Positions 16,849 to 26,921 of a DNA stretch of 64,000 nucleotides are shown piece after piece. Both the position numbers and the translations under genes were made by a program. The stretch's first letter is position 1; every line of letters begins with the position of its first letter. Below the pieces are notes generated by a model. That model was given only the letters and a program-made list of their open reading frames with translations. It was not told where the DNA came from and searched no databases. The stretch is from Lachnospiraceae bacterium (lineage in GTDB: Bacteria > Bacillota > Clostridia > Lachnospirales > Lachnospiraceae). Location of the stretch: positions 23,180-87,179 of the forward strand of contig JAIKZD010000022.1 of NCBI GenBank assembly GCA_024682555.1, given 5' to 3'.

Positions 16849-17901
16849 TCAGCTTTTTATCTTTATCCAGTTCTTCAGGGTCTTGTCCTCATTATCTTCA
16901 TCAGCCAGATAATCCGCGGGATAGACCGTGATGTGATCTTCGTTTACGTTTAAAAGCGCTGCCCACTGGCTGAAAGTGGAATTTGCGATGACGTTATGCT
17001 TACACAGGCTCATAAGCTGCATGTCCTTGTAGCTGTCTTCGCCGGTATTATCCGTTATTATGGCCTTATGAGGAAGCCAGTCAAATTCCTTTTTAACAAA
17101 GTCAGGGTCATCGGAAAAAACAAAAAAGTTTAATTCCTCAAGGCTTTTTCCCGTATGAAGGGATATCTCCCCGATGGCGGCCTCATAATAGCTTCTTGAA
17201 AGGACCTTGAACTGTCCGTTATAGACTGTCAGATAATCGCCCCGTCTTACATGGATCCCCACGGATTCCGAGGACCTGATCCTGTCCGCTGTCTTCTCAT
17301 TACCGGGATCGAGGGCGGGAAACCTGAATATTCTTCTTACTTCATCAAGAACCGGCTTATAATATTTCTCCTGGGTAAAGAATCCTTTAAAATAATGATC
17401 CCTGTTCTCATCAAGGGAAACCGTAAGGTCATAAAGCTCATTATATACACTGCCGTCCGCCCTGACAATATCCCTGTTTCCTATGTCTTTCGAAAGCTCA
17501 TCTATTATGTTCCGGGACAGCTTTTTTCCGTTTATTTCCCTGAGTATCCTGTTTGGATACCGCCTGAAGGTCTCAAAGGCCTTAGATGCACCGTCCGAAA
17601 ACCCACTGATCCTGTCGGATTCAATATCGGTCGTTATCATATTCCGGGGTTTTAACAGATTCGGAAGGAGTCCGGTAACCTTGAATATCTCCCCTTTTGT
17701 CGCTTCATCAAGGGAAAAAAGAGAATCCTTTTCTCTTCCGAAAATCCTGCAGAGCTCATACCCGTGATGGTCATTATTTGCGTAAAACCAGGTGAGATCG
17801 GCTTTTACGCTGACTTTTTCATACCGCTTTTTCAGATACAGATAGAAAGCATACTGAAACATCTGATTTCCGAGTCCGCTGGTAAATCTGACTATGATCA
17901 T
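16849..17901 (-). CDS. GT11 alpha-1,2-fucosyltransferase-like glycosyltransferase
   Basis: A 350-residue cytosolic glycosyltransferase. The N-terminal RFTSGLGNQMFQYAFYLYLK and the central HVRRGDYL motif are diagnostic for GT11 (GDP-fucose-binding HxRRxD). A C-terminal SLCKHNVIANSTFSQWAALL element is also typical. Family members add fucose in alpha-1,2 linkage to galactose, so the glycan may carry fucose, or another GDP-sugar if specificity has shifted. AAGGA precedes ATG. It lies between the DegT aminotransferase and the adenylating ligase in the same operon. Confidence 0.88.
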   Translation of the reverse strand: MIIVRFTSGLGNQMFQYAFYLYLKKRYEKVSVKADLTWFYANNDHHGYELCRIFGREKDSLFSLDEATKGEIFKVTGLLPNLLKPRNMITTDIESDRISGFSDGASKAFETFRRYPNRILREINGKKLSRNIIDELSKDIGNRDIVRADGSVYNELYDLTVSLDENRDHYFKGFFTQEKYYKPVLDEVRRIFRFPALDPGNEKTADRIRSSESVGIHVRRGDYLTVYNGQFKVLSRSYYEAAIGEISLHTGKSLEELNFFVFSDDPDFVKKEFDWLPHKAIITDNTGEDSYKDMQLMSLCKHNVIANSTFSQWAALLNVNEDHITVYPADYLADEDNEDKTLKNWIKIKS

Positions 17902-17980
17902 ATATTATCCTTAGCTTAATCTAATTCATGCCATAAACCTGCACCGTCTGCCTGTGCATCCCGGGATCCCGGACCACGCA

Positions 17981-19108
17981 TCAGATACGGTACCCTGCGA
18001 TCACATCGCAGATCCTGTCAACATCCTCTTTTTCAAGAGAAGCATACATCGGTATCGTGAGCACACGGTCCGATATCCGCTTTGCGGTCTTTGTATCACC
18101 GTGGGCAAATCTGTCCCTGTAGCATTCGATCTCATTTATGAGGGGATAGAAGTATTTTCTGGAGAAGATATTATGCCTTTCAAGCTCATCCTTTACTTCA
18201 TCCCTGGTCCTGCCGTAAACCTTCTCATCAAAGACCACCGGGAAATAGGCATAATTCATCTTTACATCCTTCTGAGGTTTCGGAAGCGATAAGCCCTTTA
18301 TCTCCGAAAGCCTGTCCATATATCTGTCAAAGACCTCTTTTCGTTTCCCGATCTCAAGATCGGTGTGGTTAAGGTTGCAAAGTCCCATGGCGGCGGCAAA
18401 TTCATTCATCTTGGCATTCGGTCCCACATAGCCGATCACCTCTTCGTCTTTTATGCCGAAATCCCTGATCATGTCAAGTTTTTCCGAAAGCGCCCGGTCT
18501 CCCGTGGCAACGGCACCGCCTTCTATCGTATTAAAGACCTTGGTGGCATGGAAACTGAACATGGAGGCATCGCCGAAGCTTCCTATCCCTCTTCCTTTGT
18601 AAGTTACCCCGAAGACATGGGCCGCATCATATATTACCCTGAGACCGTGTTTCTTCGCTCTCTTCTCTATTCTTTCCACGTCGCAGACATTACCGTACAC
18701 GTGAACGGGAACGATCGCCGAGGTTTTATCCGTGATCAGCTCCTCGATCCGGTCGGGATCCATGGTATAGTTATCCGGCTCGATATCGCAGAATACCGGT
18801 GTAAGGCCGTTCCTTACTATGGCATGAACGGTGGAAACAAAGGTAAAGGGAGTTGTTATCACCTCACCCGTAAGTCCCATTGCACCAATAACAGTCTCAA
18901 GAGCCATATGACCGTTCACAAACAGAGACAGATTCTCAACCTTAAGATAATCCTTAAGCCTTTCAGTCAGCTCATTGTGCTTTTTCCCCATATTGGTAAG
19001 CCACACCGAATCCCAGAGATCCCTTACGGATTCCATGTATTCCTCATAGGGGGGCATGGAGGATCTTGTCACAAGTATCCTTTTTTCATCACTTTTCTTT
19101 TCGTTCAT
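17981..19108 (-). CDS. DegT/DnrJ/EryC1/StrS-type sugar aminotransferase
   Basis: A 375-residue PLP enzyme of the family that aminates keto-sugar nucleotides. Visible features are TPFTFVSTVHAI, the AAHVFG segment with the PLP-contacting aspartate (VIYDAAH), and SFHATKVFNTIEGG with the Schiff-base lysine near residue 195. The product would be a nucleotide-amino sugar for the glycan built by this operon. The ATG overlaps the upstream glycosyltransferase gene by four bases (19,105-19,108). Confidence 0.9.
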   Translation of the reverse strand: MNEKKSDEKRILVTRSSMPPYEEYMESVRDLWDSVWLTNMGKKHNELTERLKDYLKVENLSLFVNGHMALETVIGAMGLTGEVITTPFTFVSTVHAIVRNGLTPVFCDIEPDNYTMDPDRIEELITDKTSAIVPVHVYGNVCDVERIEKRAKKHGLRVIYDAAHVFGVTYKGRGIGSFGDASMFSFHATKVFNTIEGGAVATGDRALSEKLDMIRDFGIKDEEVIGYVGPNAKMNEFAAAMGLCNLNHTDLEIGKRKEVFDRYMDRLSEIKGLSLPKPQKDVKMNYAYFPVVFDEKVYGRTRDEVKDELERHNIFSRKYFYPLINEIECYRDRFAHGDTKTAKRISDRVLTIPMYASLEKEDVDRICDVIAGYRI

Positions 19109-20109
19109 GTTTTTATCCCGATGCCCTTCGTGTGAAAGAGTTTTTCAAAAATACACTTAAGGCTGTAGCCTAAGAGGGTGGTTTTCTTTCCCTCGCATAC
19201 TATCTCCTTAATATTATAATCATACATATCAAGCAGGAACTTTTTATTTTCCTTGTTCGGAGACTTTAAGTACATCTTAAGAGCGGTTTCAAAATCTCTT
19301 TTTGCCCTGTTAATGCCATATTCCGAGATCTCCATATAGTTTTTGAGCCACTTCGTCATGGTCTGAGATAAATAACAGTCGTCCTTTATAAGGTTCCTGC
19401 TCATGCTCAGGGAATTCCAGTTTGAACCGCCGGGTTTTTTTACATATCTCCAGGCACTCATCACATCATCCATCCTGAAGATATCCCCCTGTATCAGCAG
19501 AAACAGAAGGATCAAGGCATCATCAACAAAATCGTGAGCCTTATAGAGTATGGTGTAATCAAACTTTTCATTCTTATATATATTTCTGGAAACAACCGTG
19601 GCATAATGCCCGGGCCATTTGCCGGAATACTTGTAATCCTCATAGGTAAACTTTCCGGACCAGTCATACATGGCACCGATGAGAAGTGTTTCCGGTTCCC
19701 TTATTTCCCCGGAATCTTCACCCACCATGACGCAGCCGTGGGTACAGGCTATGTACTCCCTGTGCTCATCCAGAAAATCAACCTGCTTTTGAAGTTTATT
19801 GGGATCCGTCCAGTAATCATCACCCTCCAAATAGGCCAGATATTCACCCTTACAGGACATTGTGGTCTCATAGACATTGAGTGTGGGTCTTCCAAGGTTC
19901 TTATCCCTGAAGAGAAGCCTTACCTTATCGGGATATTCATCCCTTATCCTTTCAAGTATCTCCCTTGTGGAATCCGTGGAGCAGTCCTCTCCCACAACCA
20001 CCTCAAAAGAAAAGTCCGTGATCTGTTCACAGACGCTTCTTATCGCCTTTTCCACATATTTTTCATGATTATATGTAATGAATATGACGCTTAGCTTAAC
20101 ATCATCCAT
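19105..20109 (-). CDS. GT2-family glycosyltransferase
   Basis: A 334-residue GT-A fold transferase. It opens with LSVIFITYNHEKYVEKAIRS, shows GEDCSTDSTREIL (nucleotide-binding aspartate) and YLEGDDYW (DXD-type metal site). The lower half is Lys/Tyr/Asn-rich and probably binds the acceptor. GGAG precedes ATG. It overlaps the ABC transporter gene by eight bases and the aminotransferase gene by four, so the three are co-translated. Donor and acceptor are unknown. Confidence 0.88.
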   Translation of the reverse strand: MDDVKLSVIFITYNHEKYVEKAIRSVCEQITDFSFEVVVGEDCSTDSTREILERIRDEYPDKVRLLFRDKNLGRPTLNVYETTMSCKGEYLAYLEGDDYWTDPNKLQKQVDFLDEHREYIACTHGCVMVGEDSGEIREPETLLIGAMYDWSGKFTYEDYKYSGKWPGHYATVVSRNIYKNEKFDYTILYKAHDFVDDALILLFLLIQGDIFRMDDVMSAWRYVKKPGGSNWNSLSMSRNLIKDDCYLSQTMTKWLKNYMEISEYGINRAKRDFETALKMYLKSPNKENKKFLLDMYDYNIKEIVCEGKKTTLLGYSLKCIFEKLFHTKGIGIKT

Positions 20110-21865
20110 CCGTATTCTCCGCTATCTCTTCATAGGTTACTTCATAGACCTTTCCGTTTTCAACCTTTAAGATCATCTGACAGTTCTTAAGGGTAGTGAG
20201 CCTGTGGGCGATTATGATCAGGGTCTTTCTGCCCATAAGGTTATCGATGGCTTCCATGACAGCGGTCTCTGTTTCGGTATCAAGTGCCGAGGTGGCTTCA
20301 TCAAGCACCAGGATCTCGGGATCATCGTAAAGAGCTCTTGCTATTCCTATCCTCTGACGCTGTCCTCCCGAGAGCCTTACCCCTCTTTCCCCCACCATGG
20401 TATCAAGCCCTTCGGGAAGGGATCTTACAAAATCGCTGATCTGGGCCTCGGTCAGAGCTTTCCAGACTTTTTCCTCATCTATCTTATCATCATCTATGCC
20501 AAAAGCCACATTATTCCTGATGGTTTCATCCGCAAGATAGATGGACTGCTGGATATAGGCAAGTTTTTTGGACCATTTAAGGGGATGCTCATGAACATTC
20601 ATATCTCCGTAATAAACACTGCCCGATACGGGGGTCAGTATTCCCAGGATCACATCTGCCAGGGTGGATTTGCCCGCCCCCGTGGGCCCCGTAAGTCCCA
20701 CCGCATATCCGAGGGGTATGTCAAAGCTTACATCCTTAAGCACATCCCTGTCCGTGTGGGGATATCTGTAGGTCAGATCCTTAATGCTTATCTTTGAAGC
20801 TTCCCTGTTTTCTCCGAAATGACCATTGTCTGAGATCTCATAGTCCTTCATATCCTCCGTATCCTTAATATCCCTGTAGATAAGGTCTACGGAAGGTTTC
20901 AGGAATATTATGAGATTTGCGTAATTGTTGATCTTGCTTGCGGATGGCAGGAGCTTGAAGGCTGCGATGGCAAAGGCTGCAAGCTGCGGGATCATGGTGG
21001 TAAGATCGCTTCCCGAATATATCTTTATAAGAAGGACCGACAGTATTGCGCCAACGCAGACTGTTTCGATCACATACTTCGGAACGTTTCCCAGGACGTT
21101 ATTATTCCTTACCGCCGTCATCTTTTTCTTTCCGTAGTTTGTGAAAGCCTTAACAAAGTATTTCTCCCGGTGAAGGATCTTTATGTCCTTTACGGCGCCG
21201 AGAGCCTGATTTATGGACTGGTGCATCTTTCCGTCATAGATCTGATTGATCTTTCCGTACTCTTTGGCCCTGTTCTTAAACAAAAGCAGATAGAGCCCCG
21301 TAAAGACGGCGAGTATGAGCACCACGGATACGGTAATGAACCAGTCGACCACCAGCAGATAGACGCACAGAAGAACACAGATCAGGAATTCGGAAAGAAG
21401 GGAGAATACGCTTAAGAGCATCTGGAACAGTCTTTCCGAATCGAGCATCACGTTTCTGACCATTTCGGCGGAGTTCTTGTCAAGATGGTAAGTGTAGGGC
21501 TTTTTCAGATAGCAGTCTATGAGGCGCCCCGAGATTATCAGCTGGTTTTTAAATATGAAGGTATACTGTACATAATTAAGCCACAGAAGAAACGCATTTT
21601 TTAACAGATATACAAGGATCAGCCCTATGGTGATGATCAGAAGGAACTGTCTGTCATCCTTTAATCCGAAAAGTCTGTAGATTGCGGCAAATATGGCATT
21701 TGTGCGGATCTTCTCCCTGTCCGTTATGACGGATATGAGCTGTGTGATAAGAGATACACCCACAAGTTCAAGCAGCGCACCGAAAAAAAGCCCTATGCAT
21801 AAAAGTACGGACTGAAACTTCTGCTTTTTCGTAAATATGTAATTAAGCTTTGAAAGAATACTCAT
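20102..21865 (-). CDS. ABC exporter, fused permease-ATPase (PglK/MsbA-type flippase)
   Basis: A 587-residue half-transporter. The N-terminal 320 residues hold about six membrane helices. The C-terminal ATPase has Walker A GPTGAGKST, signature LSGGQRQR and Walker B EILVLDEATSALD. Homodimers of this type flip lipid-linked oligosaccharides (PglK) or lipids across the membrane. Surrounded by glycosyltransferases, a lipid-linked glycan is the most likely cargo. No Wzx/Wzy pair or polymerase is visible nearby. No clear ribosome site precedes ATG 21865, one base after the asparagine-synthetase-like gene, so coupling is likely. Confidence 0.88.
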   Translation of the reverse strand: MSILSKLNYIFTKKQKFQSVLLCIGLFFGALLELVGVSLITQLISVITDREKIRTNAIFAAIYRLFGLKDDRQFLLIITIGLILVYLLKNAFLLWLNYVQYTFIFKNQLIISGRLIDCYLKKPYTYHLDKNSAEMVRNVMLDSERLFQMLLSVFSLLSEFLICVLLCVYLLVVDWFITVSVVLILAVFTGLYLLLFKNRAKEYGKINQIYDGKMHQSINQALGAVKDIKILHREKYFVKAFTNYGKKKMTAVRNNNVLGNVPKYVIETVCVGAILSVLLIKIYSGSDLTTMIPQLAAFAIAAFKLLPSASKINNYANLIIFLKPSVDLIYRDIKDTEDMKDYEISDNGHFGENREASKISIKDLTYRYPHTDRDVLKDVSFDIPLGYAVGLTGPTGAGKSTLADVILGILTPVSGSVYYGDMNVHEHPLKWSKKLAYIQQSIYLADETIRNNVAFGIDDDKIDEEKVWKALTEAQISDFVRSLPEGLDTMVGERGVRLSGGQRQRIGIARALYDDPEILVLDEATSALDTETETAVMEAIDNLMGRKTLIIIAHRLTTLKNCQMILKVENGKVYEVTYEEIAENTDG

Positions 21866-21866
21866 A

Positions 21867-23750
21867 TTATTTATGCTTTATAACATTTTTTTCCCATAAA
21901 TAGGGGTAAAGGGCGGAAAAGGCGATCTCCCCGTCGGCTACCGTTGCAAGTCTGTCCCCAATAACCTTCATGACCTTTTCTCTTACATCCGCAGGATCTA
22001 TAAGGCCGCACTGCCTGAAATCCTCACCCGATACCGTGTCCAGAAAGTACTCCTTTAAAGGTCCCTGCATCCACTCAACTATGGGGGAATTAAAGCCGAT
22101 CTTCGTTTTTCTGTAGGCTATCTCATGCGGCATGAACGGGGCCATGGCATCTCTTATGATCGATTTGGAATAGCCGCCGTGGAGCTTTGAACGGAAACCG
22201 ATGGACATGGCATAGGAAACGATCCTGTGATCCATGAAGGGCATCCTTATCTCAACACTGTTTGCCATGCTGTATCTGTCATAATTCCTGAGAAGGGTGG
22301 GAAGTATGTTCTCATGGGAGGATGCATACAGCCTTTTATTAAGTGTGTCCATCTTTTGGTACTCCGGGTGGTCCGCATCCCTGACCTTTTTATATGCATT
22401 TCCCTGACCTTTAAGCTTCTCCCTCAGGTTTCTCTTGAGGTAATTAAAATACACCTGTGACTTTTTAGTGCTCTTAAGGGCCATATTGCTGCCGTTCTTT
22501 GGGAAGGAATCAATATAGGCATTCAGTATCATATCCCTTTCCGCCTTATTTCCGGCATCCTTAAGGGCATGGATGAAATCAAAGGTATATCCTCCGAAGA
22601 GCTCATCCGCTCCGTGTCCGTCTATGGTTACCGTGGTCCCTTCCTTTTTCAGCGTCCCGTAAAGAGTCATCATAGGGATGGGACTTGTCAGGTATATATC
22701 CTCAAAAAGATATATCATTTCATCAAATCTGTCTATCGCTTTTAGCGGGTCGATCACCACAAAGGTTGAAGGAATGCCGAGATGATCCGTGACCGCTTTT
22801 GCATAGGCAGTCTCATCCATGGTGGTTCCGGGAAAAGAAGCCACATAGGCGTGCTGCCAGTCCCTGCTGATCCTCCTGTCGGTCCCGTCTGAATTCTCCG
22901 AAGAGGCGATATGCGCCATGGCGCTTATGACGGAAGAAGAATCGAGACCTCCGGAAAGAGCGGTTCCTATGGTAACATCGGCTCTCATCCTGAGCTTACA
23001 GGCGTCAAGGAAGAGTTCCCTAAACTGAAGGACCTGATCCTCATATTTTTCCGGAATGTCATCGGTTACCAGATTGTCGAGAGTGTTCCACCATCTCTTT
23101 ATCCTAAGCCCGTTTTTGTCTGCATAGCCGAAGCTTCCCGCCGGAAATCTGCTGATCCCCTCTATTACGCATTCCTCCGTGGATTCATAATAGACGATCC
23201 TGTCCCTGTCGGTCACTATGCTCATGTTGGGCTTTACTTCATCAAGTAAGGGCATGAGGGCTTTCATCTCGGAGGCAAAGGCATAGGAATTCCCGCTTCC
23301 CTTAAGTCTTGTATAATACAAAGGCTTTATACCGAAGCGGTCCCTGCTTATGAACATCCTTTCCTCTGCCCTGTCATAGATAAGAAATGCCCACATTCCG
23401 TTAAACCGTTTAAGGCATTCCTCTCCATAGCAGAGGTAGGCAGCAAGCAGCACCTCGGAATCGGATTCACTCTCAAAGGTATATCCCCTTGAGATAAGCT
23501 CATCCCTTATCTCGAGGAAATTATAGATCTCCCCGTTATATACAAGAACATATCTGCCATCCGCATAAAACATGGGCTGATGGCCTTTCTGTGAAAGATC
23601 CAGGATGGCAAGCCTTCTCTGGCCCATGGTTGTGCCCTTTTCCTGCCACAGTCCCCTGTCATCGGGACCCCTGTGTATGAGGGTATCAAGACATTTTCCC
23701 GCCAGTCCCTCTTCTATATCAGCATTTACCGCACCGAATATTCCGCACAT
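21867..23750 (-). CDS. asnB: asparagine synthetase-like glutamine amidotransferase
   Basis: A 627-residue protein with an N-terminal Ntn glutaminase (MCGIFGAVN, so Cys2 is the nucleophile after Met removal; IHRGPDD) and a C-terminal ATP-pyrophosphatase synthetase domain (ALSGGLDSSSV, DELFGGYTFDF). Classical members amidate aspartate. Copies inside polysaccharide clusters are known to amidate uronic acids or other carboxylates, and this one lies between glycosyltransferase and flippase genes. An amidated sugar or amino-acid substituent is therefore possible, but plain asparagine synthesis cannot be excluded. Confidence 0.88.
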   Translation of the reverse strand: MCGIFGAVNADIEEGLAGKCLDTLIHRGPDDRGLWQEKGTTMGQRRLAILDLSQKGHQPMFYADGRYVLVYNGEIYNFLEIRDELISRGYTFESESDSEVLLAAYLCYGEECLKRFNGMWAFLIYDRAEERMFISRDRFGIKPLYYTRLKGSGNSYAFASEMKALMPLLDEVKPNMSIVTDRDRIVYYESTEECVIEGISRFPAGSFGYADKNGLRIKRWWNTLDNLVTDDIPEKYEDQVLQFRELFLDACKLRMRADVTIGTALSGGLDSSSVISAMAHIASSENSDGTDRRISRDWQHAYVASFPGTTMDETAYAKAVTDHLGIPSTFVVIDPLKAIDRFDEMIYLFEDIYLTSPIPMMTLYGTLKKEGTTVTIDGHGADELFGGYTFDFIHALKDAGNKAERDMILNAYIDSFPKNGSNMALKSTKKSQVYFNYLKRNLREKLKGQGNAYKKVRDADHPEYQKMDTLNKRLYASSHENILPTLLRNYDRYSMANSVEIRMPFMDHRIVSYAMSIGFRSKLHGGYSKSIIRDAMAPFMPHEIAYRKTKIGFNSPIVEWMQGPLKEYFLDTVSGEDFRQCGLIDPADVREKVMKVIGDRLATVADGEIAFSALYPYLWEKNVIKHK

Positions 23751-23803
23751 ATATCACTACCTTAATATCATGATGTCCCTATGGCTTTTCCGCCCGGACA
23801 GAT

Positions 23804-25000
23804 TCATTTTTTCCTGGAAAACAGTCTGTACTTAAGGATCTTTAACATCTCTTCCGCCCTGATGGCCCTGTAATCATATAAGAGCCTGTCTGCCTCATTT
23901 ACGGCCGGAGCTTTTGCCTGAACGTGAAGATCATACAGAAAGATGTCATTTCCCCGCATATCAAATATTATATTTGCATCCGCGGGTCTTAAGTATCTTC
24001 CGTAACTCTTTATCACCTTTTTTGCAAGGCTTTTTGAGGTTAACAGATATCTCCCTTCGGTTTTTCCCGTCTCCTTAGTCCCGTATATGTCAACGGTCAC
24101 TTCTTTTTCACCTTTGTCAAGGGCTTCTGCCAGGATCTTCTTAAGATGAAGATTTTCAAAAAACGCATCATATACCGCCATGGAGTTATCAGGTGAAGAA
24201 AACCGGTATCCCGTCTTTTTCCCGCACATAAGGGGAACCTGCAGATCTGTATTCGTCCTGTCGGAATGCTCGCCCTCGTCCATGAAATTGGTGGTCAGGG
24301 ATACCCTGGGATAGAGGAAAAACATATCCTTATCAATGAGATACCTTATATTATACTTGAGCCAGGACTTGTCGGACCATCCGGATACATTTTTTGGCAT
24401 GTCGGTTCCGGAGATATCCTTATTGTCATTTTCCGAAAGCCAGTTCCTAAAGCCGTTCCACATCCTGACATTATAAGCCTGGCCCCAGGATGAGGCAAAC
24501 TGCATATAATAGTTGTCATATCCGTCATCGATTGCATAGAAGGGCTCCCTGGCATGAACATTCAGCAGATGATCGTAAAGGGAAATGCCTCCGACCCTCT
24601 CATCATCACCCGCCGACCTCAATGCTTCCGCCGTATACAGATAGTAACCGGGTGAAACAAAAAGATCATCCTCCAAAAGGATCACACTTCCATAATCTCT
24701 GCAAAGATCCCCGCATTTTAAAACATGAGCCTTTAAGCCAAGCCTTGTGTCATGGGCTATGACTCTTTTTTCCCCATGCTTCCACTCAAAACTCTCCGCA
24801 AGAGCTCTCACCGCGTCATTGTTACCCTTATCAACAGAGATTACGAGGGGGATATCCGTATCCTCAGGATATAAAGCCTTTGAAACGGAATCTAAAAGCC
24901 TTCTCAGAGAGGCTTCTCTTTCATATGCAATAATAACGACCGCAATTTTATTGTTGTCCATACTCTCTCCGGTTAACGGGTCATTCCCGGTCTCAGCCAT
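23804..25000 (-). CDS. GT2-like glycosyltransferase
   Basis: A 398-residue protein. The N-terminal [20 protein letters not shown] is a GT-A opening, and [15 protein letters not shown] carries the DXD-like metal site. The middle has aromatic-rich acceptor regions ([10 protein letters not shown]) and the C-terminus is poorly conserved, with a charged end RLFSRKK. The start is uncertain: ATG 25000 overlaps the upstream stop by eight bases; ATG 24961 has GGAGAG just ahead and would remove 13 residues. No named function can be given beyond glycosyl transfer. Confidence 0.75.
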   Translation of the reverse strand: MAETGNDPLTGESMDNNKIAVVIIAYEREASLRRLLDSVSKALYPEDTDIPLVISVDKGNNDAVRALAESFEWKHGEKRVIAHDTRLGLKAHVLKCGDLCRDYGSVILLEDDLFVSPGYYLYTAEALRSAGDDERVGGISLYDHLLNVHAREPFYAIDDGYDNYYMQFASSWGQAYNVRMWNGFRNWLSENDNKDISGTDMPKNVSGWSDKSWLKYNIRYLIDKDMFFLYPRVSLTTNFMDEGEHSDRTNTDLQVPLMCGKKTGYRFSSPDNSMAVYDAFFENLHLKKILAEALDKGEKEVTVDIYGTKETGKTEGRYLLTSKSLAKKVIKSYGRYLRPADANIIFDMRGNDIFLYDLHVQAKAPAVNEADRLLYDYRAIRAEEMLKILKYRLFSRKK

Positions 25001-25715
25001 CTTCTTCCGGACCGGCCTTCAGTTCCCGTATCAGCCTGTCCGCATCCCTGAAGCTTTCTATATGCTCCTTAATGAATTTCTCATCCTTATCCCACCATCT
25101 AAGCCTGAGAAGCTCCCTTATCTTCTCGGGGGAAAATCTGTATTTAACGGGCTTTGCAGGTGTTCCTAAACAGACCGAATAGGGAGGGATGTCTTTTGTC
25201 ACAAGACTGCAGGCCCCTATGACCGCCCCGTCCCCTATGGTGACCCCTTCAAGTATCCTCACATCTGCGCCTATCCAGACATCATTTCCGATCTCTATCT
25301 GTATGCCCTCTTTCTCATCAAGATATTCGGCTTCCCTGTAATTATCTTCGGAAACATAGGTAAATCCCATCTGCCCTGCCGCGGAATAAAAGGCGGGATG
25401 AAGGGCAGCATATTCCGTGACCGGATGTTTTCCTATGACCGTCTTAACCCCCGGACCGATGGATGTATATTTCCCGATCCTGGTATTTGTGATGTCCCCG
25501 TCATTGTTCACATAGCTGCCAAAGCCCAGTCTTACATTTGATAAGACCGTATTCTTTCCTATATAATTTCTGCCTGAAAGCCTGGTTCCCTTATTTATAC
25601 AGGAGCCCTGCTTCATTATCGATCCCGTTCTCTTTTCTATTGCGATCCTTTTTATGGGAAATACAAGCTTTCTGTACAAACCCGAAAGGATCTCTTCACA
25701 TTTTCTGCCTATCAT
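24993..25715 (-). CDS. CatB-like hexapeptide-repeat acetyltransferase
   Basis: A 240-residue left-handed beta-helix enzyme. Hexapeptide repeats run from about 38 to 190 ([53 protein letters not shown]) with the CatB-type loop containing the catalytic His region ([14 protein letters not shown]). The C-terminal [12 protein letters not shown] helix is common in this xenobiotic/sugar O-acetyltransferase group. As the first gene of the glycan operon it most likely O-acetylates a sugar. Confidence 0.87.
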   Translation of the reverse strand: MIGRKCEEILSGLYRKLVFPIKRIAIEKRTGSIMKQGSCINKGTRLSGRNYIGKNTVLSNVRLGFGSYVNNDGDITNTRIGKYTSIGPGVKTVIGKHPVTEYAALHPAFYSAAGQMGFTYVSEDNYREAEYLDEKEGIQIEIGNDVWIGADVRILEGVTIGDGAVIGACSLVTKDIPPYSVCLGTPAKPVKYRFSPEKIRELLRLRWWDKDEKFIKEHIESFRDADRLIRELKAGPEEDG

Positions 25716-25812
25716 ATGCCCTGTCTCTGTACGTCCTGAATATTTCCGGCTTCCACGTAAGATATCTTTTATATGATCCTTCTGCGGATGGTCCTTAACA
25801 TCACACTATAAA

Positions 25813-25840
25813 ATGATACCATATATCCGCCTTTTTTCAA
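25813..25840 (-). promoter_or_regulatory. promoter of the glycan/Dlt-like operon
   Basis: Minus-strand TTGAAA (25,835-25,840), a 16-base spacer and TATCAT (25,813-25,818). The -35 lies within a perfect palindrome TTTTCAATTGAAAA (25,834-25,847), which faces the divergent SGNH/MBOAT pair and could hold a shared regulator. On the plus strand TTGAAG (25,863) and TAAAAT (25,886) with a 17-base spacer are a weaker candidate for the opposite direction. Confidence 0.6.
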
Positions 25841-25898
25841 TTGAAAACAGGCAGTCCTTCTCTTGAAGAGCCGGGTGAAAATCTGTAAAATAGAGTGC

Positions 25899-26921
25899 AT
25901 GAAGCTTAAAAAGATCTTTACGGAAGCGGTAAAATGGGCTCTCGCCGCGATGACAGCCCTTATCATAATGAACCTCTTAACCTTTGCATACTACAGTCCT
26001 TTTTCGGAGCTTCCCAGGGCGCAGGGTGCAAATACGGGATTTCTTTACCCGGAAACCCATGGTGTTTACGGCCTCGAAGGCTACAGTTTTGCTCACTCCG
26101 ATCATAGAGGCTATATAAACAGGGATCTTCCCCTGGACAAGGACTATATCCTGGTTGCGGGCGCCTCCCACACAGAGGGTCTGTTTTTACCCATGAAATA
26201 CCGTTTTTCCGATATCTTAAATGACATGCTCGGAGCAGAGGATACCCTTAAAGTATATAATATAGGGAAAAGCGGCAATTTCTTTTCCGTGGTGACCCAG
26301 CATCTTGACGGTATCCTTGGGGAATTCCCGGATGCAAAGGCCATCGTGATAGAAACCGATACCCTTGCCTATGATACCAAGGCCTGGCTTGATTCCATGA
26401 TCCAGACCGGATATGATCCCGATGAGACCGCGGAGAATCTGGTATCGGGCCTTTCGGGGAGACAGAAACTGTCCATCAGGCTCAAACAGAGCCTCCCCCT
26501 TTTAAGGGAGCTTCATAAACAGTATCTGACCTGGAAGGAAGGAGCTACCGGAAACGAAAGACAGTCGGATGTTTATACGGGTGAATTTGACGAAGATTTC
26601 GACAATGCTCTTAACAGTCTCATGGCCTATATCCGCAGCAGAACGGATAAGCAGGTGATCATCGTTTATCATCCCGCCGTCTCCGTTTTGAAGGACGGAA
26701 GCATGAAGATACTTACAAACGGCTGCGAAGAGCATTTCGCAAAGGCCTGCAGGGATAACGGCATCGATTTCATCGATATGTCCGATACTTTCTTAAAAGA
26801 ATATGAGACCCGCCATATTGTTCCAAACGGGTTTTTCAATACTACCATGGGGTCCGGACACACTAACAGGGCCGCACACAGAATGATGGCCGAAGCCATA
26901 TATAAGGTTCTGAAAAAATGA
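25899..26921 (+). CDS. membrane-anchored SGNH-like protein, partner of MBOAT 2
   Basis: A 340-residue protein with one N-terminal membrane helix and an extracytoplasmic domain with block I LVAGASHTEG and C-terminal TMGSGHTNRAAHRMM, which gives SGNH-like Ser and His positions. It overlaps the MBOAT gene by ATGA and should act with it in O-acylating a surface polymer. The start is uncertain: I chose ATG 25899, which gives a compact basic-then-hydrophobic leader; in-frame TTG 25863 and GTG 25875 exist, and no start has a strong ribosome site. Confidence 0.78.
   Translation: MKLKKIFTEAVKWALAAMTALIIMNLLTFAYYSPFSELPRAQGANTGFLYPETHGVYGLEGYSFAHSDHRGYINRDLPLDKDYILVAGASHTEGLFLPMKYRFSDILNDMLGAEDTLKVYNIGKSGNFFSVVTQHLDGILGEFPDAKAIVIETDTLAYDTKAWLDSMIQTGYDPDETAENLVSGLSGRQKLSIRLKQSLPLLRELHKQYLTWKEGATGNERQSDVYTGEFDEDFDNALNSLMAYIRSRTDKQVIIVYHPAVSVLKDGSMKILTNGCEEHFAKACRDNGIDFIDMSDTFLKEYETRHIVPNGFFNTTMGSGHTNRAAHRMMAEAIYKVLKK

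Noticed and set aside
25863-25899. Earlier TTG or GTG start for the SGNH gene
   Set aside because: Neither gives a better signal-anchor sequence or ribosome site than ATG 25899, though the call remains weak.
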